From contig JACKBL010000002.1 in NCBI GenBank assembly GCA_020634515.1, positions 558,001-622,000 on the forward strand: a stretch of DNA of 64,000 bases, read 5' to 3'. Below the pieces are notes generated by a model. That model made no database searches and was not told the DNA's origin. It saw only the letters and a list, made by a program, of their open reading frames with translations. The stretch is from Ardenticatenales bacterium (GTDB lineage: Bacteria > Chloroflexota > Anaerolineae > Promineifilales > Promineifilaceae). This document shows, one piece after another, positions 28,364 to 39,580 of the stretch. The first letter of the stretch is position 1, and every line of letters starts with the position of its first letter. The position numbers and the translations under genes were made by a program.

Positions 28364-28858
28364 TCAGCCGGGCAAATCACGCGGCTGCCAGAGCGCCAGC
28401 AGTTGGCCGATTGTCTCCTCGTTCACGTCCGCCCAATGGTCAATGGGCAGCGCCACATGCGCCACTGCCGCCGTGGGCATCTGCTCCCAGGCTTCCGTCA
28501 ACTGTCCGACCAGTTCCGCAATGCCCGGATTATGCCCGACCATCATCACCCGCTGCACGGCGTCTGGAACCGCCGCCAGCAGCGCCAGATAATCCTCCGG
28601 GTCGCCGTGGTAGAGGGTACGGAACACCTGGATCTCCTTCTCGTAGCCGCAGGCCAGGGCCACGGCCTCCGCCGTCGCCAGCGCCCGCTCCGCCGAGGAG
28701 GAGATTATCAGGTCTGGAACCAGTTCTTGTTGGGCCAGCCATTGCCCCATGCGCGGGGCATTCACCTGGCCCCGTTTGTTTAGCGGGCGGTCGTAGTCGG
28801 ATAGGTGGGCGTTGTCCCAACTGGATTTTGCGTGACGCATTAGAAGCAGGTTTTTCAT
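28364..28858 (-). CDS. sixA: SixA-like phosphohistidine phosphatase
   Basis: A 164-residue histidine-phosphatase-superfamily enzyme. The catalytic RHG-type motif appears as LLLMRHAKSSW (His9), and the second active-site His is in VMMVGHNPGIAELV. Such proteins remove phosphate from phosphohistidine, for example on HPt domains. The ATG at 28858 overlaps the TGA of the PfkB gene (ATGA), so they are translationally coupled. The true target here is unknown. Confidence 0.9.
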   Translation of the reverse strand: MKNLLLMRHAKSSWDNAHLSDYDRPLNKRGQVNAPRMGQWLAQQELVPDLIISSSAERALATAEAVALACGYEKEIQVFRTLYHGDPEDYLALLAAVPDAVQRVMMVGHNPGIAELVGQLTEAWEQMPTAAVAHVALPIDHWADVNEETIGQLLALWQPRDLPG

Positions 28859-29751
28859 GTGGCAGGACTCCAATGACGAGACGTCGCTTCGAGTGTCGCG
28901 GGCGTGAGGTCCGGGGCGGCCAGTTCGGGGGAGGTAACGCACATGCCGGCAGCCGCCGCGCCCAGGCGCAGGCTGTGCTGGAGGGTGTGGCCGTGGGCGA
29001 TGCCGTAGTAGGTTCCCGCGAAGAAGGCATCCCCGGCTCCGTTGGTGTCCACCAGGCTCGTGACCGGCATGGCGGCGGTTTCCACCCATTCGCCGGTGGC
29101 GGTGAGGGCGGTGGCGCCTTGCTTGCCGTGGGTGCAGACGACAAGCTGCTTGCCCTGGGCGATTAGGCGCTGCATGAAGTCACGATAGGCCGGCATATTG
29201 GCGGAACTCATGAAGATGTAGTCGGCGGCGTTGATGAAGGCGTGGTGGTAGGGGTTCTGGCCGTCGTAGTCGTGGATGTCGCACCAGAGGGGTTTGTGGT
29301 GGGCGCGGATGAGGGGGATGAAATGCCGGCAATAATTCGTGATATTCAGCACCACATGATCGCGCGCGGCCACCAACCCATCCACTTCATCCAGGTCCAG
29401 CGGCGGCTCAAATGTGCCATCGGCAATGAAGATGGAAATACGCTCGCCCGCTTCGTCCATCAAGTTCACGTGGCGGCGTGTGCCGCCGGGGTCCAGCCCG
29501 GCGCAAAAGCGCACGCCCTGCTGCCGGAAGAATGTCTGCGCCTGTTCTCCCGCCGCGTCGTCCCCAATGAGGGCGTAGAGGGTCACGTTCAGCCCCAGCT
29601 TGTGCAGGTTGAGGGCCTTGCCCGCGCCGGAGGAGCCGACTGTTTCGTGGTAGCCGTGGCTAAAAATGGTTTGCGCGCGTGGTTGGGGAAATGCCGGCAC
29701 ATAAATCATCATATTGTAAGAAACGCCACCGAGGACGAGTACGCGTTGCAT
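28855..29751 (-). CDS. PfkB-family sugar/nucleoside kinase
   Basis: A 298-residue ribokinase-fold kinase. It has the N-terminal glycine-rich substrate region (ETVGSSGAGKALNLHKLG) and the PfkB signature DTNGAGDAFFAG at about 235-246, whose Asp is the catalytic base. The substrate could be ribose, a nucleoside or another sugar, and nothing in the sequence decides. It sits between an HAD phosphatase (15 nt upstream) and sixA (4-nt overlap), so a small phosphate-handling operon is likely. Confidence 0.9.
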   Translation of the reverse strand: MQRVLVLGGVSYNMMIYVPAFPQPRAQTIFSHGYHETVGSSGAGKALNLHKLGLNVTLYALIGDDAAGEQAQTFFRQQGVRFCAGLDPGGTRRHVNLMDEAGERISIFIADGTFEPPLDLDEVDGLVAARDHVVLNITNYCRHFIPLIRAHHKPLWCDIHDYDGQNPYHHAFINAADYIFMSSANMPAYRDFMQRLIAQGKQLVVCTHGKQGATALTATGEWVETAAMPVTSLVDTNGAGDAFFAGTYYGIAHGHTLQHSLRLGAAAAGMCVTSPELAAPDLTPATLEATSRHWSPAT

Positions 29752-29766
29752 GATGTTCGCCGCCTC

Positions 29767-30439
29767 TCATGATTCCAAGACGCGCCAGCCACGCGCCAGC
29801 GCCGTCTCGCGCAGCGTCTCGTCAGGGTAGACGGCTACAGGGTGGCGGCTCATGGACAGCATAGGGATATCCCGCTTTGTATCGCCATAGGCGGCCTCGA
29901 TCAGGCCATCGTCCGCGGCAAACGCCCGCAGTCGCGCGACCTTGCGCTCCCCTACATTCAGCCCGTCGCGGATTTCGCCGGTGAAGGTGTCGCCATCAAA
30001 GACGATGGATGTACCCATCGCCTCCATTTGCCCCAACTGGCGCACGAAAACATCCAGAATCGGTTCAAAAAGACCAGAAATGATGATGACGCGGCAGCCG
30101 CTTTGCTGGTAGCGGCGTAGTTCCGTTACCACGGCCTGCCGCCGCTGCGGCCAAAGTTCATTGGCGACCACCCATTCCGCCATGTCTTGGAACGCGGCCC
30201 GGCTAAATCCTCGGTAAAGGCGCAGGAGTTCGGTGAGCCACTGTTCTTTGAAGGCGCGTTCGTCAACCAGCCGCAGGCGATAGCGCAGCAGTTGTGGCAG
30301 GCGGGGCCAAAAAAAGGCGCGGTAGCGGCGGGCGTAGCCATGCGTGGTCAGATAGTTGCGCATGGCTCGCCAGATAATGCCGGCAGTTAACGTCCCCTCT
30401 AGATCAGAAGCCACCGCCGGCCCCGCTCCACCAGCCTGC

Positions 30440-30447
<8 letters not shown>
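29767..30447 (-). CDS. HAD-IB-family phosphatase
   Basis: A 226-residue HAD hydrolase similar in layout to phosphoserine phosphatases. The nucleophile is Asp15 in SDLEGTLT. The usual second Asp is a Glu (Glu17), as also seen in ThrH-type enzymes. Motif II is IIISG, and motif III/IV is YGDTKRDIPML. The substrate is unknown. Its ATG lies inside the last codons of glnS (8-nt overlap), so it is co-expressed with that gene. Confidence 0.88.
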
Positions 30448-32146
<1,699 letters not shown>

Positions 32147-32223
32147 GGTGCTATTTGCGTCTCAGTTTATGTCGCATCGTGCGACAGTCCGTTCGTTGCG
32201 GTAGGGTGGGTACTCTGCCCGTT

Positions 32224-32253
32224 ATGTTACCAGTAGAGGGGGGCAAGTGACAA
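32224..32253 (-). promoter_or_regulatory. Putative promoter of glnS
   Basis: On the minus strand TTGTCA (32253-32248) and TAACAT (32229-32224, preceded by TGG) are 18 nt apart. It lies about 80 bp before the glnS start. Confidence 0.45.
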
Positions 32254-32269
32254 ACATTGTCCGATTTCT

Positions 32270-34171
32270 TCAAGGAATGGACACGGCTGGCAGTAGCAGT
32301 GGCGCGCCTAATGGTTCGCCTGTGGCTTGATTATAGAGGCCGACGCGAATCTGGTAGTGGCCGGCGGGGAGTTCCGTCAGGGGCAGGGTGTGTTCATCGG
32401 GGATGATGTCGCCGGTTTGCCAGCAGGTGGTGGGCAGGCGGCCTGCCTGGGGCATCACGTCTTGTTGCCGGGCGATGTTGCCTTGCGCGTTCAGGAGGTG
32501 GAGGAAAACGGTGTAGGCCGTTTGTGGCTGGCTATGTGCTTGCCAGTAGAGGGTGAGGTTGAGCGCGTCGTCCGTTTGCAGGTCGTAGCCGCGCAAGGTG
32601 ATGTCCGGGCCAAAATCGGCCTGGAGGGGATGGGAGCCGGGGGGAGGGGCGGCGAGGGTGGCGTGTGGTGTGGGTGGAGGCCATTCGAGGGGGTTGACTT
32701 GCCAGCGTAGACCCATGGCCCAGGTGAGGCAAAGAAGGCTGAGGAGGAGCCAGCGGCGGGTGTGGTTGGTTTGGGGGCGGGCGGCGGCGAGGAGGGGGGG
32801 GATGCCGGCAATGATCAACCAAATCCGCCCCACTTCCGCCCGAATCTGCCCGGTGAGATTGAAGCCCAGCAGCGTTACCCAAAACGCCAATGCCAGCGGC
32901 AGCCAGGCGCGTCGTTTCCCCGGCGTGGGCCACGGCGCTGCCAGCCAGATCAGTGGCAGTCCCACAAACAGGGCGAAATCCACCAGATTCCAGCCCAGCC
33001 ATAGGCCATAACCGCGGCGCAGATCGTTGCGTGCGGGCGCGGCGGCGTGGTAAATCGCCAGCGGCGACACGCCAAACCGCAGACCATACGCCGCCCATAT
33101 GACCGCGCTGCCCAGGCCCAATGCCAGCCCATGAAGGAGGAGGAATCGCCGCCAGCGGGGCGATTTGATGGTTGCCCACCATGATTGTGCCGCGCTCTCG
33201 GTGGTGGTTTCCTGGTGATTCGACCAGGCGGCGAAGAACAGCAGGAACAGTCCCGCCAGCAATCCGGCCATGCCCGTCACCAGGCTGAAGAATGTTTCCA
33301 GGGAAAGGATCATGCCGGCAAAAAACGTCCAGACAACACGGCGGCGGCGCACTCCCGTATCCAGCAAATAGAGCGCCAGCAGCGTGAGCATGAGGTAAAC
33401 GGTGTCGAAGTTGGGCGTGAAGAGGAAGCGTCCGGGGAGGATGGCCGTCAAGCCCGCCGCCAGCCAGCCCGCCGCCGCGCCCCAGCGCCGCGCCGCCAGG
33501 CCATAGGCGGGCCACAAAGCCAGCGCGGACAACAGGGGCGTGAGGACGCCGACGACGACTGCGCTGCTGAGGGCGACGTTCGATTGCGCCGCCAGCCAGA
33601 GGTCGCCGCAGCGGATGCCGCGCGCCCACGCGCCCAGTTGTTGCGCGAGGGTGGGGGATTTTGCTAAAGCCTGCTGCACGCCCCAGATGAAGAGGACGAT
33701 GCCGGGTGGTTTGCTGCGTGGGTGCGGGTCGGCGGTGAAGGTGGGCATGCGCCATGGATAGTCGCGCAGGGCGGCGTCGATGGGGCCGAGTTCCTGGGCG
33801 GCGGTCCAGTAGCCGCTGACCTGGTTGGAGACGACGTATTCGTATTGCAGGGCCAGGGGGTTGGCGCGAAAGAGGCCGAGGTAGGCGGTTTGCAGGAGGG
33901 TAATGAGGAGGAAGAGGCCGGAGAGGGCGAGCCAGGCGCGCGCGCGCGTGGGGTGGTTGGCGAGCCAACGTCCCAGCCCCCACCAACCGAGGCCAAACAG
34001 GGCGGCGACGGCGGTGAAGCGCAGCAGGCGGTCGGCGGGGACCGGGTCTGCGAGCCACCAATGCCATTCCGCGGGTCCGCGTAATGCCGGCATCCAATCT
34101 CCCAGCACCACGCCTGCCAGCAAAAACCCCAACAGGCACGCCCACCAGACCCATCGTTCATTCCTCATCAT
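32270..34171 (-). CDS. PMT/ArnT-like membrane glycosyltransferase
   Basis: A 633-residue integral membrane protein with about ten hydrophobic segments. It resembles GT-C enzymes that use polyprenyl-phosphate sugars. The HPRSKPPGIVLFIW stretch in an early external loop fits the family's conserved charged region. The last 130 residues form a soluble beta-rich part (ITLRGYDLQTDDALNLTLYW, YTVFLHLLNAQGNIARQQD), which I know from Chloroflexota members of this group. The acceptor and sugar are unknown. It stands alone, with a divergent gene upstream. Confidence 0.75.
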   Translation of the reverse strand: MMRNERWVWWACLLGFLLAGVVLGDWMPALRGPAEWHWWLADPVPADRLLRFTAVAALFGLGWWGLGRWLANHPTRARAWLALSGLFLLITLLQTAYLGLFRANPLALQYEYVVSNQVSGYWTAAQELGPIDAALRDYPWRMPTFTADPHPRSKPPGIVLFIWGVQQALAKSPTLAQQLGAWARGIRCGDLWLAAQSNVALSSAVVVGVLTPLLSALALWPAYGLAARRWGAAAGWLAAGLTAILPGRFLFTPNFDTVYLMLTLLALYLLDTGVRRRRVVWTFFAGMILSLETFFSLVTGMAGLLAGLFLLFFAAWSNHQETTTESAAQSWWATIKSPRWRRFLLLHGLALGLGSAVIWAAYGLRFGVSPLAIYHAAAPARNDLRRGYGLWLGWNLVDFALFVGLPLIWLAAPWPTPGKRRAWLPLALAFWVTLLGFNLTGQIRAEVGRIWLIIAGIPPLLAAARPQTNHTRRWLLLSLLCLTWAMGLRWQVNPLEWPPPTPHATLAAPPPGSHPLQADFGPDITLRGYDLQTDDALNLTLYWQAHSQPQTAYTVFLHLLNAQGNIARQQDVMPQAGRLPTTCWQTGDIIPDEHTLPLTELPAGHYQIRVGLYNQATGEPLGAPLLLPAVSIP

Positions 34172-34232
34172 GGCGCGATTCTACTGGACTCCACGAGCAA
34201 AGAAAAGCCACCCGCGGACCATGATCTGTTTT

Positions 34233-34261
34233 TTGGCGACTGGTATGACTTTCAGTACAAT
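34233..34261 (+). promoter_or_regulatory. Promoter of the secreted propeller protein gene
   Basis: TTGGCG (34233-34238) and TACAAT (34256-34261) are exactly 17 nt apart, giving a 5' leader of about 150 nt before the ATG at 34420. Confidence 0.6.
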
Positions 34262-34419
34262 GAACCAGTTTGCCCTTTACCTTGCGCTCACGCAAACAGC
34301 AATCTGGCAACCCTTAGCCAGTCCCGTTCGCGGCCTTCCGTGGGACTCGTTTCAGGCTGCGTCGGCAGCCGTCGGCGGGAGCGCCAACACCCAAAAAACT
34401 GGAGATCAAACAAAAAGTT

Positions 34420-36249
34420 ATGTCCACAGGAAAATTGCACCACGCTGCGAAACTTTCCTCCCTTCTACTTCTCATTTTACTCCTCAGTGGCGCGTTCTGG
34501 GTGCGACAGGCGCGCTCCGAAGTGCGTAACTTCGAGTTCGTCAGCATTGGCAACGGCGGTGTTGCCGCCAATGGCGACTCCTTCTCGCCTACGCTTTCCT
34601 ACGACGGGCGCTACATTGCCTTCATGTCCTGGGATACGGGCTGGTTCCCGGAAGACGGCAACAACGCCTTGTGTTTGCCGGCCATCAACTGCATGGACAT
34701 CTTCATGCGTGACCGGGTAACGGGCGAAACGCGCAAAGTGACTTTTGCCTATGATGGCGGCATGACTACCGACGACAGCGGCGAACCCAGCATCAGTTTC
34801 GATGGCAGCCGCCTCATTTACACCTCCTACGCCACCAACATCGTCCCCAACGACTCCAACCGCGAGGAATTTATCCGCGACGGCAACGATGTCTTCCTGT
34901 ACGAATGGGGGAGCAACACGAATGTGCGCATCAGCGTGGACGTGTTCGGCCAGCAGGTGATTGGCAACAGCTTTGGCGGTGTCATTTCCGGCAACGGTCG
35001 GTACGCCTATTTTGTTTCCGAAGCGCCCAACCTCATTCCCGGTATTTCGCCCGACCCGACCAGTTGCAGCGACCCCATCCTCGTGGGCATTCACTGCGGC
35101 CTCATTTATCGCAAAGACCTGGACACCGGCGCGCTGGAAGTTCTGGACAATGACGCCTACGATGGCCTCCCCTCCAACGGTGTTCACGTCATGGGTAACG
35201 TCGATTACAGTGGTCGCTACCTCGTCTTCTACTCCTACGCCACCAATCTGGCTCCGGGGGCGCTGGGCGGCGGCGAATTCTACAACGTCTACCTCTACGA
35301 TCACCAAACGGACAGCTTTACGTTGGTGAGCAAGAACCCCAACGGCGGCGGCGGTGGCAATGCGGACAGCGGGCAGACGCGCATCAGCCCTGATGGGAAA
35401 TACATCATCTTCAAATCGGACGCCACCAATCTCGTCGCCGGTGACACCAACGACCAGCCCGACGCTTTCCTTTACGAGGTGGCAACGGGGCAAATTCGCC
35501 GCGTCAATATGACGCAGAGCGGTGATCAGACCAATGGCCTTTCGCGCGAGCTGTCCATTTGTGAGGGCGGGCGCATTGTCACTTTTAGCACGGACGCGAA
35601 CAACGTGATCCCCAATGACACCAACGGCGTGCGCGACATCTTCTTCTATGACATGGTCAGCGACCAGGTGCGCGTCGTCAGTCAGGCTCCTGGCGGGCAG
35701 CTAGGCGATCTGGCTTCGCACAAGGCGGTGGTTTCCCCTGACTGCCACGGCATGGCGATTTCCTCGGAAGCGACCAACTTCATTCCCGGCGACGGCAACG
35801 GGAAACGGGACATCTTCTGGGCGGAGATTGTGCGTCCGGCCACGTTCCTGGCCTCCACGCTCACGGCGCCACCTTCCGCCGTGCCGGGCGAGACGATCAA
35901 GTACAAATTGCATGTGGTCAACAGCGGTGATGAGGCGGGCGCGGCGACGGTTTATGTGCCCATTCCTGCCGGTGCGACGTATGTTGCCGGCAGCGTGTCG
36001 TTGGGCGGCAGCTACAATGCGGCGCAGAATCGCATCGAATGGAGCGGTAGTCTGGATGGCGGCCTCAGCCTGACCATCTCCTACGACGTAGTGATAGACC
36101 CCGGATTGACGGCGTTTACGTTGGTGCGCAGCAGCGGCAGCGTCACCAGTGGCTCCGTCACGGGCAACGTCAGCAACACGGTTGCCGTGAATGCGACGAA
36201 TTGGACTTTTCTGCCTGTGTCGGCGCAGTCAAGCGTTGTTTATCCTTGA
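34420..36249 (+). CDS. Secreted TolB-like (PD40) beta-propeller protein with DUF11 domain
   Basis: A 609-residue exported protein with a signal peptide (KLSSLLLLILLLSGAFWV, about 11-28). Six or so PD40-type repeats follow, with the pattern SxDGRYIAFxS (SPTLSYDGRYIAFMSW, GNGRYAYFVSEA, SPDGKYIIFKSDATN). Residues about 480-590 form a DUF11-like adhesion/repeat domain (VPGETIKYKLHVVNSGDEAG). The C-terminus WTFLPVSAQSSVVYP contains an FLP motif near the end, as in the glycosidase at 12582-14636. The function is probably extracellular binding. Confidence 0.82.
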   Translation: MSTGKLHHAAKLSSLLLLILLLSGAFWVRQARSEVRNFEFVSIGNGGVAANGDSFSPTLSYDGRYIAFMSWDTGWFPEDGNNALCLPAINCMDIFMRDRVTGETRKVTFAYDGGMTTDDSGEPSISFDGSRLIYTSYATNIVPNDSNREEFIRDGNDVFLYEWGSNTNVRISVDVFGQQVIGNSFGGVISGNGRYAYFVSEAPNLIPGISPDPTSCSDPILVGIHCGLIYRKDLDTGALEVLDNDAYDGLPSNGVHVMGNVDYSGRYLVFYSYATNLAPGALGGGEFYNVYLYDHQTDSFTLVSKNPNGGGGGNADSGQTRISPDGKYIIFKSDATNLVAGDTNDQPDAFLYEVATGQIRRVNMTQSGDQTNGLSRELSICEGGRIVTFSTDANNVIPNDTNGVRDIFFYDMVSDQVRVVSQAPGGQLGDLASHKAVVSPDCHGMAISSEATNFIPGDGNGKRDIFWAEIVRPATFLASTLTAPPSAVPGETIKYKLHVVNSGDEAGAATVYVPIPAGATYVAGSVSLGGSYNAAQNRIEWSGSLDGGLSLTISYDVVIDPGLTAFTLVRSSGSVTSGSVTGNVSNTVAVNATNWTFLPVSAQSSVVYP

Positions 36250-36282
36250 TGGATTTGTACTCGAGTGGTGAAATCCACTGAT

Positions 36283-36367
36283 GGTGATTGGAGTCGAGGC
36301 TTTAGCCGGGTCAACCCTTATATCTGGGCCGGCTGAAGCTTCCACGCCAAAAACGCCAGAGTCCAGT
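36283..36367 (-). repeat. R3 palindromic repeat, copy 2 (inverted)
   Basis: An 85-bp reverse complement of 4922-5006, differing at a handful of positions. Its palindromic arms are GAGGCTTTAGCCGG and CCGGCTGAAGCTTC. It lies 34 bp past the propeller protein stop. Confidence 0.85.
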
Positions 36368-36440
36368 TGCGTAAACGATTACATAAACGATTGCCTAAGG
36401 GTGTGTTTCATTTCAATTGACTGTTGCTTGCTGTAGGACA

Positions 36441-36534
36441 ATTCGCTGAATTGTCCTCCGCCGTGAAGGGACAATTTAGGCAAATTGTCCTACGGCGCGG
36501 GCAGCCTGAGCAACCCATTTGAAACACACCCATT
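36441..36534 (+). repeat. R2 palindromic repeat, copy 2 (94 bp)
   Basis: The same length as 4809-4902, with about three differences. Its right end overlaps possible start codons of the flippase gene. In both places R2 is about 20-75 bp from an R3 copy, but R3 is inverted here. The gap 36250-36532 holds only these repeats. Confidence 0.85.
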
Positions 36535-37825
36535 GCCTAAACCATTGCGAACCATTCGCCAGTTTGCCCATTCGCGCTCACTGCGCCAGGGAATGGTGCT
36601 CATCTTGGGCACAACCCTGGCCTACGGCCTCGACTACCTCTTTAACCTTGTCGCCGGGCGCATCCTCGCACCGCCCCAGTTCGGCACCCTTGTCGCCCTG
36701 GCGGGGGCCGGTCAGGTGCTGGTCGTGGCCTCCCGCGTCATCCAGACCGTCATCACCCGCTACGTCACCGAATTCCAGTCCGGGCCAGATGGCGCGACGC
36801 GCACCGCCGCCTTCTTTCGCCGCATCTTTCCCGCCGCCTGGGCGTGGGGCGGGGGCGTCACGGTGCTGTTGCTGCTATTGAGCGTACCATTTGCCCGTTT
36901 CCTGCGCACCGACGACGTACCCGCCGTGATGGCCCTGGTGATTGCCGCCGTGTTGATGGCCGTGCGCCCGGTGGTGGGGGGCGTGCTGCAAGGGACACAG
37001 CGATTTGCCGCTCTGGGCAGCGTGCAGATTGTGCAGGCGGGGCTGCGTCTGGTGGCGGGCGTTCTCTTGATGCTGGCGGGGTGGGGCGCGTTTGGGGCGA
37101 TGGCGGCGCTGCCGGTTGCCAGCGGCGCGGCGCTGCTGTTTGGCCTGTGGCTGCTGGGCAAGGATGTGTGGCGACCCACGCCGGGCGCGCGTCATCAGGT
37201 GGCTTTCGCGGATCTGCTGCGCTACGGTTCCTACGCCGGCGCGGGCTTGATCGGGTACGCACTGCTGGCGAATATGGATGCGATCCTGGCGCGGCGCTTC
37301 TTTACGCCGGAGATGGCCGGCAATTATGGCGCGGCGGTGACGCTGGGGAAGGTGGTGCAGTTCTTCCCGCTGGCGATTGTGATGATCTTGTTCCCGAAGG
37401 CGGCGCAACGACGGGCGGAAAAACGGGATCCTGCCGGCATTCTCCTCCCGGCGATGTTGATTGTGGGCTTGCTCTGCGGCGGCGTGGCCCTCGTCTACTT
37501 TCTCTTTCCCGACGCCATCGTGCGCCTCACCCTCGGCAGCGAATATCAGGTGTCCGGGTTGCTTTTGGGGCTGCTGGGCGTGGCGATGACGCTGCTCTCC
37601 CTGGCGAATGTGTGGCTCAACTACTTCCTCTCGCTCAACCTGACCGGGTATGTGTACCTGGTGTGGGTGGCGATTGTGCTGCAGGCGGTGTTGATGGCGT
37701 TGTTTCATGGCGCGTTGTGGCATTTGCCGGCCATTGCCACCGGAACGGGGTTGTGGTTGACGCTGGCCGGGGGCGTGATGTTCTGGCGGGCGCGGCGGCG
37801 GGGGTTGGCGGGGATGGGGGACTGA
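36533..37825 (+). CDS. Wzx/MATE-like polysaccharide flippase
   Basis: A 430-residue polytopic protein of the MOP (oligosaccharide flippase) superfamily, with 12 or more hydrophobic segments such as GMVLILGTTLAYGLDYLFNLVAGRILAPPQFG and the middle DLLRYGSYAGAGLIGYALLANMDAILARRFF. It would move lipid-linked glycans across the membrane. The start is uncertain. I chose the TTG at 36533, which gives a basic cytoplasmic N-terminus. A TTG at 36485 lies inside repeat R2, and an ATG at 36593 would begin inside the first helix. It is followed by a methyltransferase gene at one base. Confidence 0.82.
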   Translation: MPKPLRTIRQFAHSRSLRQGMVLILGTTLAYGLDYLFNLVAGRILAPPQFGTLVALAGAGQVLVVASRVIQTVITRYVTEFQSGPDGATRTAAFFRRIFPAAWAWGGGVTVLLLLLSVPFARFLRTDDVPAVMALVIAAVLMAVRPVVGGVLQGTQRFAALGSVQIVQAGLRLVAGVLLMLAGWGAFGAMAALPVASGAALLFGLWLLGKDVWRPTPGARHQVAFADLLRYGSYAGAGLIGYALLANMDAILARRFFTPEMAGNYGAAVTLGKVVQFFPLAIVMILFPKAAQRRAEKRDPAGILLPAMLIVGLLCGGVALVYFLFPDAIVRLTLGSEYQVSGLLLGLLGVAMTLLSLANVWLNYFLSLNLTGYVYLVWVAIVLQAVLMALFHGALWHLPAIATGTGLWLTLAGGVMFWRARRRGLAGMGD

Positions 37826-37826
37826 C

Positions 37827-38492
37827 GTGCATCCCAAGTTGCTCACTTTTCGCTATAAGTTGTTTCGTTATCGGGCGGTGGAGCGGGCGTTAGTTGCCGG
37901 CATTGGCGCGGGACGACTGCTGGACATTGGCTGTGGCGATGGCGAAAATCTGTTGCGTTTTGCCGGCCTGCCCGCCCGCCGCGTGGGCTTGGAGGTTTCC
38001 GGGCCGCGGCTGCGCCAGGCGCGCGCCCACGGCCTGGACGTGCTGCAAGCGACGGGCACGCGGCTACCCTTCCCGGACGCCGCCTTCGACATGATTTACG
38101 TGGCGCACGTGCTGCACCACGTCGCCGACTACCCCGCCGTCCTCGCGGAAATTCGCCGCTGCCTGGCCCCCGGCGGCGTGTTGTTCCTGGTGGAAACCGT
38201 CACCGACCACCCGCTGCTGCGCCTGGCGCGCCGCCTATATCCCGTCTGGCGCGGTGACGCGGTGGAGGCCGACTGGCGCTACGCGGACCTGGTGCAAATA
38301 CTGGAGCGGGCCGGCTTCCAGGTGCGGCAAAGCGGGCGCTACAATCTGCTGTTCTTCCTCTGGGAGATGTTCCCCCTTGCCTTTTGGCCGCTGGAAATCT
38401 TCACGCCCATCTTCGTTTACCTGGACCTGCTGCTGGCGAAATTCCTCTCCCGCTATGCCGTACACTGCTATTTTGTCGCGGCGGTCAGCTAA
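37827..38492 (+). CDS. SAM-dependent methyltransferase
   Basis: A 221-residue class I methyltransferase. Motif I is RLLDIGCGDGENLL, an acidic VGLEVSG follows, and motif post-I is AAFDMIYVAHVLHHVADYPAVL. LRRCLAPGGVLFLVE-like residues complete the Methyltransf_11 fold. The C-terminal third has a hydrophobic stretch (WEMFPLAFWPLEIFTPIFVYLDLLLAKFL) that may touch the membrane. The GTG start lies one base after the flippase stop, so a role in glycan or lipid-linked product modification is likely but unproven. Confidence 0.87.
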   Translation: MHPKLLTFRYKLFRYRAVERALVAGIGAGRLLDIGCGDGENLLRFAGLPARRVGLEVSGPRLRQARAHGLDVLQATGTRLPFPDAAFDMIYVAHVLHHVADYPAVLAEIRRCLAPGGVLFLVETVTDHPLLRLARRLYPVWRGDAVEADWRYADLVQILERAGFQVRQSGRYNLLFFLWEMFPLAFWPLEIFTPIFVYLDLLLAKFLSRYAVHCYFVAAVS

Positions 38493-38593
38493 AGAAAAGT
38501 CTGCATAGACAATAGACGGGTTGCAAGACGGATTGAAATCAGTATGATTGAGCCGAATTTAGGACTTGCGTTCCATAAAATGAGGAAATCATC

Positions 38594-39580
38594 ATGACTT
38601 TACCCCTTTTCAGTGGCCCGGTAGAGGTTTCCGCGAAGTATGACGAAAGTGCGGACGTGGTCTTGTTTGGCGGCGACGTCAACGCATTTGTTGATACACT
38701 CCCCGCCGACTCCGTCAAACTCATTGTCACCTCACCGCCCTATAATCTGGGCAAGGCTTATGAGGATCGCGTTTCTATTGAGGCTTATCTCGACAAACAA
38801 GCGGAGACGATTGAGAAACTCTACCACGTATTGCATCCGCGAGGGAGCATTTGCTGGCAGGTCGGAAATTTCGTGGAGGATGGGGAAGTGTTCCCCCTGG
38901 ACATTTACTACTATCCGATCTTTAAGCGTCTTGGGCTATACCTGCGCAACCGCATCGTCTGGCACTTTGGGCATGGCCTGCATACGAGCAAGCGGTTTTC
39001 GGGCCGTTATGAAACGATCCTCTGGTTCACAAAAGGGAAGGCGTATACGTTTAACCTCGACCCGGTGCGCGTGCCGTCCAAGTATCCGGGGAAACGGCAT
39101 TATAAGGGGCGAAATAAGGGGAAGCCTTCCGGAAATCCCAAAGGGAAGAACCCGTCTGATGTCTGGCAAGGTTTGGCCGCGGAATGGGAGGGAGGGTTTT
39201 GGGAGATACCCAATGTGAAATCCAATCATCCTGAGAAAACGGTCCACCCGTGCCAGTTTCCGGTGGAATTGGTGGAACGGTGTGTGTTGGCGCTGACGGA
39301 TGAGGGTGACTGGGTTTTTGACCCCTACGCCGGAGTGGGTTCGGCACTAATTGCGGCGATTAAGCAGGGGCGCAAGGCCATGGGAAGTGGAAAGGAACCG
39401 GCGTATGCGGAGATTGCCAGGGAACGAATTGCCGCTTACTACGGTGGCGCGTTGCGGTTGCGACCGATGGGGAAGCCGGTACACAAACCTTCCGGGAATG
39501 AAAAAGTGGCGCAGATTCCACCGGAATGGGATGCGGGCGAACAGCAGTGGCTTTTCGAGAAGAAGGAGTGGTATCAGTGA
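38594..39580 (+). CDS. DNA (cytosine-N4/adenine-N6) methyltransferase, beta class
   Basis: A 328-residue type II DNA methyltransferase. The catalytic motif IV TSPPYNLGK (46-54) precedes motif I FDPYAGVGSALIAAI (242-256), the beta-class order. SPPY favours m4C, but m6A cannot be excluded. The stop overlaps a GTG that starts a short remnant similar to the N-terminus of BstYI/BglII-type endonucleases. It is probably a former restriction-modification pair of which only the methylase is whole, making it an orphan methylase today. Confidence 0.9.
   Translation: MTLPLFSGPVEVSAKYDESADVVLFGGDVNAFVDTLPADSVKLIVTSPPYNLGKAYEDRVSIEAYLDKQAETIEKLYHVLHPRGSICWQVGNFVEDGEVFPLDIYYYPIFKRLGLYLRNRIVWHFGHGLHTSKRFSGRYETILWFTKGKAYTFNLDPVRVPSKYPGKRHYKGRNKGKPSGNPKGKNPSDVWQGLAAEWEGGFWEIPNVKSNHPEKTVHPCQFPVELVERCVLALTDEGDWVFDPYAGVGSALIAAIKQGRKAMGSGKEPAYAEIARERIAAYYGGALRLRPMGKPVHKPSGNEKVAQIPPEWDAGEQQWLFEKKEWYQ

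Noticed and set aside
32532..34154. 540-codon open frame on the minus strand in another frame
   Set aside because: It lies inside the membrane glycosyltransferase gene. Its translation is Arg/Pro-rich without hydrophobic segments or domains.
36844..37893. 349-codon open frame overlapping the flippase
   Set aside because: An out-of-frame shadow of the flippase and methyltransferase genes with low-complexity Gly/Arg/Ala content.
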